From Defluviimonas salinarum (GTDB lineage Bacteria; Pseudomonadota; Alphaproteobacteria; Rhodobacterales; Rhodobacteraceae), in NCBI RefSeq assembly GCF_026013545.1, contig NZ_JAPDOG010000024.1:1-60093 (forward strand): a DNA stretch of 60,093 nucleotides, given 5' to 3'. A program made the translations under genes and the position numbers. Below the pieces are notes generated by a model that was not told where the DNA came from, ran no database searches, and saw nothing but the letters and a program-made list of their open reading frames with translations. Of the stretch, positions 9,505 to 18,412 are shown one piece after another; within the stretch, counting starts at the first letter, position 1; the number at the start of each line of letters is the position of its first letter.

Positions 9505-9565
9505 TCGTGATTCAGCCGGATATTTCGCCGCGATTCCCGGCGCGCCTGCCGGGGCAATGCGCCGG

Positions 9566-10888
9566 TCAGTCCGCCGCGATCTCGCCCGCGAGAGAATTCG
9601 GGGCGGAGGCGGTGATTCTCACCCGCCGGATCTCTCCCGGCGCCGCGTCGGTCCTGACATGCACGGCGTGAAGATAGTCGGACTTGCCGACCATCTGGCC
9701 CTTCAGCCGTCCGGGCTTTTCGAAGAGCACCGAGACCTCGCGTCCGACCATCGCCTCTTGCGCCGCGCGTTGCTGCCCGGTGATCAGCGCCTGCAGCGTC
9801 TGGAGCCGGGCGTCGGCGATCTCGGCCGGGACGGGGAGCTTTTCCGCCGCCGGCGTGCCGGGACGGGCGGAATACTTGAACGAATAGGCCATGCCGTAGT
9901 TGACGGCGCGGATCAGCGCCATCGTGGCGTCGAAATCGGCATCCGTCTCGCCGGGGAAGCCGACGATGAAGTCGCCCGACATCATCATGTCCGGTCGCGC
10001 CGCGCGGATCTTCTCGATCAGTCGCAGATAGTCGTCGGCCGTGTGCTTGCGCGCCATCGCCTTGAGGATGCGGTCGGAACCTGACTGCACCGGCAGGTGC
10101 AGGTAGGGCATGAGCTTGGCCTCCTCGCCATGGGCGGCGATGAGGTCGTCCTCCATGTCATTCGGATGCGAGGTGGTGTAGCGGATCCGCTCCAGCCCAT
10201 CGACCTTCGCGAGCTCCCGTACCAGCCGGGCGAGCGACCAGTCGCCGTCAGGCCCGGCCCCGTGATAGGCGTTGACGTTCTGGCCAAGGAGCGTGATCTC
10301 GCGCACGCCCTTCTCGACGAGGCCGCGCGCCTCTTTCATGATCCGCTCGGCCGGGCGCGAGACCTCGGAGCCGCGGGTATAGGGCACCACGCAGAAAGCG
10401 CAGAACTTGTCGCAGCCCTCCTGCACGGTCAGGAAGGCGGTCGGCCGCACCGCCGCCTTCGGCCGCTCGGGCAAGTGATCGAACTTGTCCTCCTCGGGGA
10501 AGTCGGTGTCGACGGTCTTCTCGCCGGCGTCCGCCGCCTTCGCCATCGCCGGCAGGCGGTGGTAGCTCTGCGGTCCGACGACGAGGTCGACGAGCGGCAT
10601 CCGCTTCAGGATCTCCTCGCCCTCGGCCTGGGCGACGCAGCCCGCGACGCCGATCTTGAGATCGGGCTTGGCGAGCTTCAGCGGACGCAGGCGCCCGAGG
10701 TCGGAATAGACCTTCTCGGCGGCCTTCTCGCGGATGTGGCAGGTGTTGAGAAGCACCATGTCGGCCTCTTCGGCCACCTCGGTCGTGACATAGCCCTCGG
10801 CGCCCATGGCCTCGGCCATGCGCTCGCTGTCATAGACGTTCATCTGACAGCCGTAGGTCTTGATGTAGAGCTTCTTCGGCGCGGACAT
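9566..10888 (-). CDS. miaB: tRNA-2-methylthio-N6-dimethylallyladenosine synthase
   Basis: MiaB is a radical-SAM enzyme that adds the methylthio group to i6A37 in tRNAs reading UNN codons. At 440 residues it has the usual length. The N-terminal UPF0004 domain shows the three auxiliary-cluster Cys in [17 protein letters not shown] and VAGCVAQ. The radical-SAM motif is [15 protein letters not shown] (about 152-166), and the C-terminus is a TRAM domain (about 375-435) that binds RNA. I chose ATG 10888, which has AGGAAG upstream; a longer frame to 11035 has no conserved residues and overlaps the divergent gene's upstream region. Confidence 0.96.
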   Translation of the reverse strand: MSAPKKLYIKTYGCQMNVYDSERMAEAMGAEGYVTTEVAEEADMVLLNTCHIREKAAEKVYSDLGRLRPLKLAKPDLKIGVAGCVAQAEGEEILKRMPLVDLVVGPQSYHRLPAMAKAADAGEKTVDTDFPEEDKFDHLPERPKAAVRPTAFLTVQEGCDKFCAFCVVPYTRGSEVSRPAERIMKEARGLVEKGVREITLLGQNVNAYHGAGPDGDWSLARLVRELAKVDGLERIRYTTSHPNDMEDDLIAAHGEEAKLMPYLHLPVQSGSDRILKAMARKHTADDYLRLIEKIRAARPDMMMSGDFIVGFPGETDADFDATMALIRAVNYGMAYSFKYSARPGTPAAEKLPVPAEIADARLQTLQALITGQQRAAQEAMVGREVSVLFEKPGRLKGQMVGKSDYLHAVHVRTDAAPGEIRRVRITASAPNSLAGEIAAD

Positions 10889-11015
10889 GGCGGACTTCCT
10901 GCGGGATCGGCGGTTCCTAACGCAAACCGCGTCCGCCCGCAATCGCCGGGGCGGCTTGCATTCGCCGCGCCCCTGCTCAAATCTGCGCCCGCTTCGATGC
11001 CGGACGGGACTGCCG

Positions 11016-11885
11016 ATGATTTTCGCCTCGCTCAACGACTTCCTCTCCCGGGGCCGCCCGCTTCTCGCCCGCGGCCCCGTCGCGCTGATCTTCGCCGAGG
11101 ACGCGGTGGAGATTGCCTCGACCGTCGATCACCACGCGAAGGCGGGCTTCGCCGGGGTCATCGTGTTCCTCTCTGCCGACATCGAGATCCCGGCCGAGGC
11201 CGAGACGGCGGCGCACTGGGTCCGCCACGAGCGCCGCGCCGGCGAGGGGATCGCGCCGGGCGTGAACGCGATCATCGCCGCCGCGCCGCCGACCGTCTGG
11301 TTCTACTACTGCTACAATGCCGAGTACCTGTTCTTCCCGTTCTGCGAGCACCGTTCGGTCCGCGAACTGCTGACCTTCCATGCCGAGGAGCGTCGCGACG
11401 CGATGCTTTGCTACGTCGTCGACCTCTACGCGCCCGATCTCGGCCGGTTCCCCAATGCGGTCAGCCGCGAGGAGGCGATGCTCGACCAGTCGGGCTACTA
11501 CGCGCTTTCGCGGCATGACCCGGCGGCGGGAAGGCCGAAGGACCGCCAGCTCGACTTCTTTGGCGGCCTGCGCTGGCGCTTCGAGCAGCACGTCCCGTGG
11601 GACCGGCGCAAGATCGACCGGATCGCGCTGTTCCGCGCGCAGCCTGGGCTGCAGCTTCGCGATGATCACACCTTCAACATCGAGGAGTGCAACACCTACG
11701 CCTGCGAGTGGCACAACAACCTGACCGCGGTAATCGCCTCGTTCAGGACGGCGAAGGCGCTGAAGACCAATCCCGCGTCGGCCGCCCAGATCGAAAGCTT
11801 CGTATGGCACAACTCGGCCCGGTTCGACTGGCATTCGCAGCAGCTGATGGACCTCGGGCTGATGGAGCCCGGCCAGTGGTTCTGA
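11016..11885 (+). CDS. Conserved protein of unknown function (possible glycosyltransferase-like)
   Basis: The 289-residue soluble protein begins [10 protein letters not shown]. Its N-terminal alpha/beta region (about 20-120) alternates hydrophobic strands and Ala-rich helices ([28 protein letters not shown]), which could be a nucleotide-sugar-binding fold. The C-terminal half has aromatic and Cys-containing motifs ([53 protein letters not shown]). It may be distantly related to GT2-type glycosyltransferases, since DLYAPD resembles their metal site, but I am not sure of this. It is divergent from miaB, and a strong terminator (11907-11933) lies between it and the next gene. Confidence 0.6.
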   Translation: MIFASLNDFLSRGRPLLARGPVALIFAEDAVEIASTVDHHAKAGFAGVIVFLSADIEIPAEAETAAHWVRHERRAGEGIAPGVNAIIAAAPPTVWFYYCYNAEYLFFPFCEHRSVRELLTFHAEERRDAMLCYVVDLYAPDLGRFPNAVSREEAMLDQSGYYALSRHDPAAGRPKDRQLDFFGGLRWRFEQHVPWDRRKIDRIALFRAQPGLQLRDDHTFNIEECNTYACEWHNNLTAVIASFRTAKALKTNPASAAQIESFVWHNSARFDWHSQQLMDLGLMEPGQWF

Positions 11886-11906
11886 CCTTGCGCGGCCGAT
11901 GAAGAA

Positions 11907-11933
11907 AAGGCGACCCCGCGAGGGGGCCGCCTT
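11907..11933 (-). terminator. Intrinsic terminator of the SH3/DUF1236 gene
   Basis: Arms aaggcg (11907-11912) and cgcctt (11928-11933) enclose a CCCC/GGGG inner stem with a gcga loop. On the minus strand the hairpin is followed by CTTTTCTTC-like U-rich sequence, a classical rho-independent terminator about 20 bases past the stop at 11956. It may also stop transcripts of the convergent gene ending at 11885. Confidence 0.75.
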
Positions 11934-11955
11934 CCGTATCGCGACGAGGGGGGCG

Positions 11956-12609
11956 TCAGCGAACGATGTGGACGATGGTGCGGTCGGCCGAGTTCAGAAC
12001 CACCGGCACGCCGTTCACATAGGCGTAGGAGTACTCGCTCTCCGGCACCGGATGGATCGTCACGGTCTCCGGAATACCGGCGCCCACGACGACTTCGCCG
12101 TCCAGATAGACATATTCGACGGGATGTTCGGTGACGTAGGTCGTCACGGTTTCGCCCGGATCGGCCATGCCCCCGGTCGCGGCTCCGGCGACGGCGCCCA
12201 CGGCCGCGCCCGGAGGGCCGGCGATCAGCGCGCCGGCCACGGCGCCCATCGCGCCGACGATGGCGGCGGAACGTTCGCTCGTGTCCTCGTGGACAACGGT
12301 TTTGACTTCCGTCTTGGCGCGATCCACGGTGAGCACCGCCATCTCTTCGCCGACCTTCGTCGTCAGGTAGTCACCGTATGCCCAGCCGGTTTGACCGTCG
12401 AAGGTGACCTGACACCAGTTTGCGGCGTCGACGCACCCTTCGACCTCGACCGCGGCGTTGGCGGGGATAACGGCCGAGACGATATAGTTCGGACCCGGAC
12501 CCATCCGCAGGTTGAGATCCGTGGTAGCGGTCGACTCCATCGCCATCGCGGCACCCGAACCGAGTAGTCCGACAATGCCGGTGGTCACTGCAAGCGTTCT
12601 GAACATCAT
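11956..12609 (-). CDS. Exported SH3-domain / DUF1236 protein with glycine zipper
   Basis: The 217-residue protein has a signal peptide (residues 1-23, ending AMA). A bacterial SH3 domain follows (about 26-85, LNLRMGPGPNYIV and CQVTFDGQTGWAYGDYL), with two Cys that could form a disulfide. Next come a glycine-zipper segment (about 112-147, GAMGAVAGALIAGPPGAAVGA) and a C-terminal DUF1236 unit (about 185-217, YAYVNGVPVVLNSADRTIV). It is probably a periplasmic or envelope-associated protein that binds peptidoglycan; this domain combination is common in Rhodobacteraceae and Rhizobiales but is uncharacterised. Met at 12609 or 12606 can start it, and AGGAGAT precedes both. A strong terminator follows. 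Confidence 0.82.
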   Translation of the reverse strand: MMFRTLAVTTGIVGLLGSGAAMAMESTATTDLNLRMGPGPNYIVSAVIPANAAVEVEGCVDAANWCQVTFDGQTGWAYGDYLTTKVGEEMAVLTVDRAKTEVKTVVHEDTSERSAAIVGAMGAVAGALIAGPPGAAVGAVAGAATGGMADPGETVTTYVTEHPVEYVYLDGEVVVGAGIPETVTIHPVPESEYSYAYVNGVPVVLNSADRTIVHIVR

Positions 12610-12984
12610 AATCTCCTTTTCAGGTCACATTCGGCGCCCGTCGAGCCCGCGATGTGCAGACTTCCCGGCCGCTCAGCGAATGAACGCAGCCGGATGTGCG
12701 AAGTTCCCCGATCTGTTCGGGAAATCGTTGTCAGATCGGCGAAAATCCGCCTTCCCGACCGCGAGTAGCGATGTTCGCGTGTCGGATCTAACCTGTCGGG
12801 TCGGTCCCGCGAGCTTCTGATGCCGCTGCGTGGAGTAGGGCGGACGCGGGACGCATCCGTGCGGCCGCGCCGTTATGGCGGCAGGGCTTGACGCCGCCAG
12901 ACCCCTGCCGTCGGATTCAGGCAATGACGTCGCAATGCGTTCCGTAGGGGCGCACCCGTCGGAGGTGCCGGTAGCCGGTCGCGC
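12610..12984. other. Intergenic region of 375 bases without a recognisable gene
   Basis: The region lies upstream of the SH3/DUF1236 gene and downstream of irr, both on the minus strand. The only clear structure is an 8-bp inverted repeat, ccgatctg (12708-12715) with cagatcgg (12732-12739), which could be a terminator stem for irr, although no U-tract follows. Short frames present lack ribosome binding sites and family resemblance. The SH3 gene's promoter must lie here, but I could not assign -35/-10 boxes with confidence. Confidence 0.5.
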
Positions 12985-13401
12985 TCAGCTTTTCCTGAGC
13001 CGGATCACCACATCGACCCGCGACAGTTCCGCGCCCTCGGGCAGGTCCGGAAGCCTCGCGATCTCAAGATCCTCGACCGGCGCGTCGACGAGCCGGCCCT
13101 CCTCCTCCCAGAAGAGGTGCGGGTGATCGTCGAGCCGCGTGTCGAAATAGCTGCGCGAGCCGTCCACCGAGATCTCGTTGATCAGCCCGGCCTCGCAGAA
13201 GGCGCGGAGCGTGTTGTACACGGTCGCCAGCGAGACCGGCTCGCCCGCGGCACTCGCGGCGGCATGCAGGCTCTCGGCGGTGACGTGGCGGTCCTTGCCG
13301 TCGCCCACGAGCAGCGTCGCCAGCGACAGCCGTTGGCGCGTCGGCCTCAGCCCCGCCCGCGCCAGCCAGCGCGTTCCGCGTTTCGCCGCAAGTGTCTCCA
13401 T
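12985..13401 (-). CDS. irr: Iron response regulator Irr (Fur family)
   Basis: A 138-residue Fur-family transcription factor. The winged helix is at about residues 15-85 (LRPTRQRLSLATLLVGDGKDR, PVSLATVYNTLRAF), and the HPHLFW motif (about 97-102) corresponds to the metal/heme-sensing His cluster of Irr. The adjacent DDHPHLFWEEEG in place of the HHDHxxC motif of true Fur supports Irr. In Rhodobacterales, Irr controls iron and heme genes under iron limitation. I chose ATG 13401; a much longer frame reaching 14199 runs antisense through fabA and is a shadow. It is divergent from fabA, the usual arrangement in this family. Confidence 0.9.
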   Translation of the reverse strand: METLAAKRGTRWLARAGLRPTRQRLSLATLLVGDGKDRHVTAESLHAAASAAGEPVSLATVYNTLRAFCEAGLINEISVDGSRSYFDTRLDDHPHLFWEEEGRLVDAPVEDLEIARLPDLPEGAELSRVDVVIRLRKS

Positions 13402-13569
13402 TGCAACCGTCCGGGTCCAGTCGTCCTCGCAAAGGGATATATAGGCCGCGGGAGCCGCGGTTTTCAATCGGTTTCGCGGCCCTGCGCCCACCAGCCAGCG
13501 CCCTTGCCCTGAGCCCGAACCGGGTGTTAGAGGGGGCTGATACGGAATTGCCAGATGGGGACAGGCAGC

Positions 13570-14079
13570 ATGGCCGGATATCCGACGAGCTTCGACAAGG
13601 AAGAGCTGCTCAAATGCGCGCGCGGCGAGCTCTTCGGTCCGGGCAACGCCCAGCTCCCCGAGCCGCCGATGCTGATGATGGACCGGATCACCGACATCTC
13701 CGCCGATGGCGGCGAGCACGGCAAGGGTCATGTTGTTGCCGAATTCGACATCACGCCGGACCTCTGGTTCTTCTCCTGCCACTTCCCCGGCAACCCGATC
13801 ATGCCGGGCTGCCTCGGTCTCGACGGGCTCTGGCAGCTCACCGGGTTCAACCTCGGCTGGCGCGGTTGGGAAGGGCGGGGCTACGCGCTCGGCGTGGGCG
13901 AGGTGAAGCTCACCGGCATGGTGCGGCCCGACCGCAAGATGATCCGCTACTACGTCGATTTCACCAAGGCCGTGCAGACCCGCCGCCTGACGATGGGCGT
14001 GGCCGACGGACGCGTTGAAGCGGATGGCGAGACCATTTATCTCGTGAAGGACATGAAGGTCGCGCTCTCGGCGAGCTGA
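13570..14079 (+). CDS. fabA: 3-hydroxydecanoyl-ACP dehydratase/isomerase
   Basis: This bifunctional dehydratase/isomerase introduces the cis double bond at the C10 stage of fatty acid synthesis. At 169 residues it matches E. coli FabA (171). The catalytic His is in [19 protein letters not shown] (about residues 67-85), and the partner Asp is in [10 protein letters not shown] chose ATG 13570 ([12 protein letters not shown]) rather than the in-frame 13555 because it matches the family N-terminus and AGG precedes it. fabA, fabB and fabI are in one run with 22- and 6-base gaps, so they form an operon next to divergent irr. Confidence 0.97.
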   Translation: MAGYPTSFDKEELLKCARGELFGPGNAQLPEPPMLMMDRITDISADGGEHGKGHVVAEFDITPDLWFFSCHFPGNPIMPGCLGLDGLWQLTGFNLGWRGWEGRGYALGVGEVKLTGMVRPDRKMIRYYVDFTKAVQTRRLTMGVADGRVEADGETIYLVKDMKVALSAS

Positions 14080-14101
14080 CCCCCAAGAAAGGAGTGCGCC
14101 T

Positions 14102-15331
14102 ATGCGCCGCGTCGTCATCACCGGGATCGGGATCGTCTCGCCCATCGGCAACAATGCCGCCGAGGTGGAAGCGTCCCTGCGCGCCGGCAAGTCGGGCATC
14201 GTGTTCGCCCCGGAATACGCCGAGCACGGTTTCCGCAGCCAGGTTCACGGCATGCCGCAAATCGTGCTCGAGGATCACATCGACAAGCGCAACCTGCGCT
14301 TCATGGGGCCGGGGGCGGCCTACAACTTCCTCGCCATGGAACAGGCGATCGCCGACAGCGGGCTCGAGGAAAGCGACGTCTCTAACGAACGCACCGGCCT
14401 CGTGATGGGCTCGGGCGGGCCGTCCACCTCGAACTTCTTCGAGGCGCACCGGATCGTCATCGAGAAAGGTGCGCCGAAGCGGATGGGGCCGTTCATGGTG
14501 ACCCGCTGCATGTCGTCGACGAACTCGGCCTGCCTCGCCACGCCGTTCAAGATCAAGGGCGTGAACTATTCGATCACCTCGGCCTGCTCGACCAGCGCCC
14601 ATTGCATCGGCAACGGCACCGAGCTGATCCAGATGGGCAAGCAGGACATCGTCTTCGCCGGCGGCGGCGAGGAGCTTGACTGGACGCTGTCGTGCCTCTT
14701 CGACGCGATGGGCGCGATGTCGTCGAAGTACAACGACGCGCCGGAAACCGCGTCGCGCACCTATGACGCCACACGCGACGGCTTCGTCATCGCCGGCGGC
14801 GGCGGAGTCGTGGTGCTGGAGGAACTCAGCCACGCGCTCGCCCGCGGCGCCAAGATCTACGGCGAGGTCACGGGCTACGGGGCCACCTCGGACGGCTACG
14901 ACATGGTGGCTCCGTCCGGCGAGGGCGGCGAACGCTCGATGCGGCTCGCGCTCTCGACGCTGCCCGAGGGGCGCAAGATCGACTACATCAACTCGCACGG
15001 CACCTCGACGCCGGTCGGCGACGTGACCGAGATGGAGGCGATCCGGCGGATCTTCGGCAAGGGCTCGACTCCGCCCACGGCCTCGACGAAATCGCTCACC
15101 GGCCATTCGCTCGGCGCCACCGGGGTGCATGAGGCGATCTATTCGCTCCTGATGATGAACGGCGACTTCATCGCCGCCTCGGCCAACGTCACGACCCTCG
15201 ACCCGGCCCTCGACCCGGCCGAGATCGTGACCGAACTGCGCGAGGGCGTGAAGCTCGACAGCGTCCTGTCGAACAGCTTCGGCTTCGGCGGCACCAACGC
15301 AACGCTCGTGATGAGCAAATATCTCGGGTGA
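14102..15331 (+). CDS. fabB: Beta-ketoacyl-ACP synthase I
   Basis: FabB elongates the cis-3-decenoyl-ACP made by FabA, committing it to unsaturated fatty acids. It has 409 residues. The active-site Cys is in [10 protein letters not shown] (about 159-168), and the two catalytic His are in [11 protein letters not shown] (about 298-308) and [12 protein letters not shown] (about 328-339). [12 protein letters not shown] near the C-terminus is the conserved glycine-rich end. AGGAG lies 8 bases upstream of the ATG. Pairing with fabA marks it as FabB rather than FabF. Confidence 0.97.
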   Translation: MRRVVITGIGIVSPIGNNAAEVEASLRAGKSGIVFAPEYAEHGFRSQVHGMPQIVLEDHIDKRNLRFMGPGAAYNFLAMEQAIADSGLEESDVSNERTGLVMGSGGPSTSNFFEAHRIVIEKGAPKRMGPFMVTRCMSSTNSACLATPFKIKGVNYSITSACSTSAHCIGNGTELIQMGKQDIVFAGGGEELDWTLSCLFDAMGAMSSKYNDAPETASRTYDATRDGFVIAGGGGVVVLEELSHALARGAKIYGEVTGYGATSDGYDMVAPSGEGGERSMRLALSTLPEGRKIDYINSHGTSTPVGDVTEMEAIRRIFGKGSTPPTASTKSLTGHSLGATGVHEAIYSLLMMNGDFIAASANVTTLDPALDPAEIVTELREGVKLDSVLSNSFGFGGTNATLVMSKYLG

Positions 15332-15337
15332 TGTGAC

Positions 15338-16126
15338 ATGGCCGGACTGATGCAGGGCAAGCGCGGCCTCGTCATGGGTGTCGCGAACGAGCGGTCGATC
15401 GCCTGGGGCATCGCCGCGGCGCTCGCGGCAGAGGGCGCGGAACTGGCCTTTTCCTACCAGGGCGAGGCCTTCGGCAAGCGGGTGGAGCCGCTCGCGGCCT
15501 CGGTGGGCTCGGACTTCCTCGTCGATGTCGACGTGACGAACGACGACAGCCTCGCCGCCTGTTTCGCGGCGCTGAAGGACCGCTGGGGGACGATGGACTT
15601 CCTCGTCCACGCCATCGCCTTTTCCGACAAGAACGAGCTGACGGGCCGGTTCATCAACACCAGCCGGACGAATTTCAAGCAGTCGCTCGACATCTCCTGC
15701 TTCTCGTTCATCGACGTGTCGCGGCGCGCGGCGGAGCTGATGCCCGAAGGCGGCAGCCTCGTTACGCTGACCTATGGCGGGTCGAACCGGGTGACGCCGA
15801 ACTACAACGTGATGGGCGTCGCCAAGGCGGCGCTGGAAAGCGCCACGCGCTACCTCGCCAACGATCTCGGGCCGCAGAAGATCCGCGTCAACGCGATCTC
15901 GCCCGGCCCGATGAAGACGTTGGCCGGGGCCGCGATCGGCGGCGCGCGGGCCACCTTCCGCCATACCGAGGCCAATGCGCCGCTGCGCGCCAACGCGACG
16001 CTCGAGGCGATCGGCGGCACGGCGGTCTATCTCCTGTCGGACTATGGCGCCTGCACCACCGGCGAAATCGTCCGCGTGGATGGCGGCTACCACGTCCTCG
16101 GGATGCCGCAGCAGGACAATCTCTGA
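15338..16126 (+). CDS. fabI: Enoyl-ACP reductase (NADH)
   Basis: FabI reduces trans-2-enoyl-ACP in the last step of each elongation cycle. It has 262 residues with an SDR Rossmann fold. The N-terminal nucleotide site RGLVMGVANERSIAWGIA (about 9-26) is the FabI version. The catalytic pair lies in the YGGSNRVTPNYNVMGVAKAAL block (Tyr about 157, Lys about 164), and the SPGPMKTLA loop precedes the substrate-binding helix. It starts 6 bases after the fabB stop, so it is co-transcribed with fabAB. This class is the triclosan/isoniazid-type drug target. Confidence 0.96.
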   Translation: MAGLMQGKRGLVMGVANERSIAWGIAAALAAEGAELAFSYQGEAFGKRVEPLAASVGSDFLVDVDVTNDDSLAACFAALKDRWGTMDFLVHAIAFSDKNELTGRFINTSRTNFKQSLDISCFSFIDVSRRAAELMPEGGSLVTLTYGGSNRVTPNYNVMGVAKAALESATRYLANDLGPQKIRVNAISPGPMKTLAGAAIGGARATFRHTEANAPLRANATLEAIGGTAVYLLSDYGACTTGEIVRVDGGYHVLGMPQQDNL

Positions 16127-16141
16127 TCCGGCACGGCCGGG

Positions 16142-16723
16142 CTACTTGCGCAGCGCCTTCCGCAGCCGGGCCGACTGGCTGCCGAAGGCCTCCGCGTCGC
16201 CGTAATCGACGAAGACCGGATAGTGCTCGTGCGGCCCGTCCAGCCGCCGTGCATGCTTGATCGGGCACCAGTACTGCTCGGTCCGTGCGGCCACCTCGCG
16301 GATGTAGGACACGAGGCCGTTGCAATAGCTGCAATAGAGGCAGTTCAGCTTCTGGAGCCCGTTGAGATAGGCCAGGTGACGGTGGTCGAAGGCCATGTGG
16401 TCGGCGCGGCGGACCTTCTGGATGCCGTAGACCGGAAAGCAGATCGCCTGGTAGAGGCTGACCCAGAGATCGATGAGCACGAACGGCAGGATCAGCGAAT
16501 AGACGACCGGGGCCGAGAGGATCACTGCGGGGCGCGCGGCGCGCAGGAAATCCCCCAGGCGCACGCGTGCGGCGCGGTGCTTTGCGCGGACGTCCTGCTC
16601 GAACACGACCCTGCCGCGCTCGTAGCGATAACGCAGATTGGCGCGGCGCTCGGCGAGGTCGCGTTCGATCTCGTCCTGCAGATCGGCCAGCGTGGCCTTC
16701 AGCTTTTCAAAGGCGGAAGCCAT
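16142..16723 (-). CDS. Conserved membrane protein with a cysteine-pair motif, function unknown
   Basis: The 193-residue protein has a charged, probably coiled-coil N-terminus (about 5-60, rich in Arg/Glu/Leu) and one or two hydrophobic segments (about 66-100, VILSAPVVYSLILPFVLIDL). A compact motif follows: LNCLYCSYCNGLVSYIREV (about 127-145) with three Cys, and then YWCPIKH (about 151-157). The four Cys plus nearby His could bind a metal or iron-sulfur cluster on the cytosolic face. I recognise it as a widespread but unnamed proteobacterial protein. It converges on fabI with a gap of only 15 bases. Confidence 0.7.
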   Translation of the reverse strand: MASAFEKLKATLADLQDEIERDLAERRANLRYRYERGRVVFEQDVRAKHRAARVRLGDFLRAARPAVILSAPVVYSLILPFVLIDLWVSLYQAICFPVYGIQKVRRADHMAFDHRHLAYLNGLQKLNCLYCSYCNGLVSYIREVAARTEQYWCPIKHARRLDGPHEHYPVFVDYGDAEAFGSQSARLRKALRK

Positions 16724-16904
16724 TTCCCGACCCTCCCGTCGCGGCTCGCCGGCCAGCTTGGCACCCGGACGTTCCCCGCGACGTGATCTGGGTCAACCCG
16801 CTCGCGGCGTGGCGGTCCGGGTGGCCGACGTGACGGAAGCTCTGCATTTGCGCCCTTGCTCCGGGCCGCATCGCGCGCCAGTCTGACGTGTGAAAGGAAG
16901 GGCC

Positions 16905-17588
16905 ATGACAATCTCCGTCTGCATCTTCGACGCCTATGGCACGCTCTTCGACGTGAGCGCCGCGGCCCGCGTCGCCGCGTCCGAGCCAGGGCGCGAGGCG
17001 CTGGCCGGGCTCTGGCCCAGGCTCGCCGAGGACTGGCGGCGCAAGCAGCTCGAATACACCTGGCTCCGCGCGGTGATGGGGCGGCACACCGATTTCTGGA
17101 CGGTGACGCAAGACGGTCTCGACTGGGCGCTGGAGGCGGCCGGTCTCGACGATCCGGATCTGCGCGAACGGCTTCTGGCGCTCTACTGGGAGCTTGCCGC
17201 CTACCCCGAGGTGCCGGCGATGCTCGCCCGGCTGAAACAGGCCGGGCAGGGCGCCGCGATCCTCTCGAACGGCTCGCCCGAGATGCTCGCCGCCGCGGTG
17301 CGCTCGGCGGGTGTCGGAGAGTTTCTCGACGACACGCTCTCGGTCGAGAGCGTCGGCGTCTTCAAGCCCGATCCGCGGGTCTACCGGATGGTGACCGAGC
17401 GGTTCGCCTGCCGCCCGGACGAGGTGCTCTTCGCCTCCTCGAACGGCTGGGACGTGGCGGCGGCGGCGGCCTTCGGCTTCCGCACCGCCTGGGTCAACCG
17501 GGCCGGTGCGCCGGTGGACCGGCTGCCCGGACGCCCGCATCACATCCTCACCGACCTCAGCCAGATTCCGGATCTCGCCACAGCATGA
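16905..17588 (+). CDS. (S)-2-haloacid dehalogenase, type II (HAD superfamily)
   Basis: The 227-residue cytosolic hydrolase belongs to HAD subfamily IA. The catalytic nucleophile Asp is in IFDAYGTLFD (about 6-15), motif II Ser in LSNGSPEM (about 117-124), and motif III Lys in KPDPRVYRM (about 150-158). The type-II-dehalogenase-specific FASSNGWDVAAAAAFGF is at about 174-190. Such enzymes hydrolyse 2-haloalkanoic acids such as chloroacetate to 2-hydroxy acids, though the natural substrate may differ. ATG 16905 is preceded by AAAGGAAG. The stop overlaps the start of the next gene (ATGA), so the trio 16905-19386 is translationally coupled. Confidence 0.88.
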   Translation: MTISVCIFDAYGTLFDVSAAARVAASEPGREALAGLWPRLAEDWRRKQLEYTWLRAVMGRHTDFWTVTQDGLDWALEAAGLDDPDLRERLLALYWELAAYPEVPAMLARLKQAGQGAAILSNGSPEMLAAAVRSAGVGEFLDDTLSVESVGVFKPDPRVYRMVTERFACRPDEVLFASSNGWDVAAAAAFGFRTAWVNRAGAPVDRLPGRPHHILTDLSQIPDLATA

Positions 17589-18412
17589 CCCTCCAGCATT
17601 TCACCGCTTCCGATGGCGCCCGGCTTTCCTATCGCGACGAGGGCGGCGGTCTTCCGGTCCTCTGCCTCGCCGGGCTCACGCGGTCTTCGACCGATTTCGA
17701 CTTCCTCGCGCCGCACCTGTCCGACGTCCGGCTGATCCGTGCCGACTATCGCGGCCGGGGCGGGTCGGAATGGACCGGGGCCGCGACCTATACGGTCGAG
17801 CGCGAGGCGAAGGATGCGCTCGAACTGCTCGACCATCTCGGGCTCGACCGCGTGGCGCTCATCGGCACATCGCGCGGCGGGCTCATTGGCATGGTGCTCG
17901 GGGCCACGGCGCGCGACCGGCTCCGCGGTCTCTGCCTTGTCGACATCGGGCCGGCGATCGAGCGAAGCGGGCTCGACAAGATCAAGGACTACGTCGGCCG
18001 CCACCCGGCCGCGAAGACGATGGACGAACTCGTCGCCCGGATGCCGCGCAACATGCCGGAGTTCGTGGACGTTCCGGCGACGCGCTGGCGCGCCTTCGCC
18101 GAACGGCTCTATGCCGAGGTGCCCGAGGGGCTTCACATCCGCTACGATCCCGAGCTGAGGACAAGCTTCCTCGCCGCCTTCGACGCGCCGCCCGCCGATC
18201 TCTGGCCGCTGTTCGACACCCTGGCGGGCCTGCCGCTGGCGCTGATCCGGGGCGCGAACTCGGACCTCCTCTCGAGCGGGACCACGGCCGAAATGCGCCG
18301 CCGACGTCCCGACATGGTTTTCGCCGATGTCCCGGACCGTGGCCACGTCCCCTTCCTCGACGAACCCGCGGCGCTCACGGCGATCCGCCACTGGCTGGAG
18401 AAGACCGCATGA
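17585..18412 (+). CDS. Alpha/beta-fold hydrolase
   Basis: A 275-residue alpha/beta hydrolase of the epoxide hydrolase/esterase group. The nucleophile elbow is GTSRGG (Ser about 98), the oxyanion strand is LPVLCLAGLTRSS (about 22-34), and the catalytic His is in DRGHVPFLDEP (about 252-262). The acid is probably the Asp of RGANSDLLS. The substrate cannot be told. It overlaps the dehalogenase upstream and the dehydratase downstream by ATGA in both cases, pointing to a common pathway. Confidence 0.85.
   Translation: MTLQHFTASDGARLSYRDEGGGLPVLCLAGLTRSSTDFDFLAPHLSDVRLIRADYRGRGGSEWTGAATYTVEREAKDALELLDHLGLDRVALIGTSRGGLIGMVLGATARDRLRGLCLVDIGPAIERSGLDKIKDYVGRHPAAKTMDELVARMPRNMPEFVDVPATRWRAFAERLYAEVPEGLHIRYDPELRTSFLAAFDAPPADLWPLFDTLAGLPLALIRGANSDLLSSGTTAEMRRRRPDMVFADVPDRGHVPFLDEPAALTAIRHWLEKTA

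Noticed and set aside
13961-16093. Minus-strand open frame of about 710 codons opposite fabA-fabB-fabI
   Set aside because: The fab genes have intact active sites on the other strand; the long frame is a codon-bias artefact.
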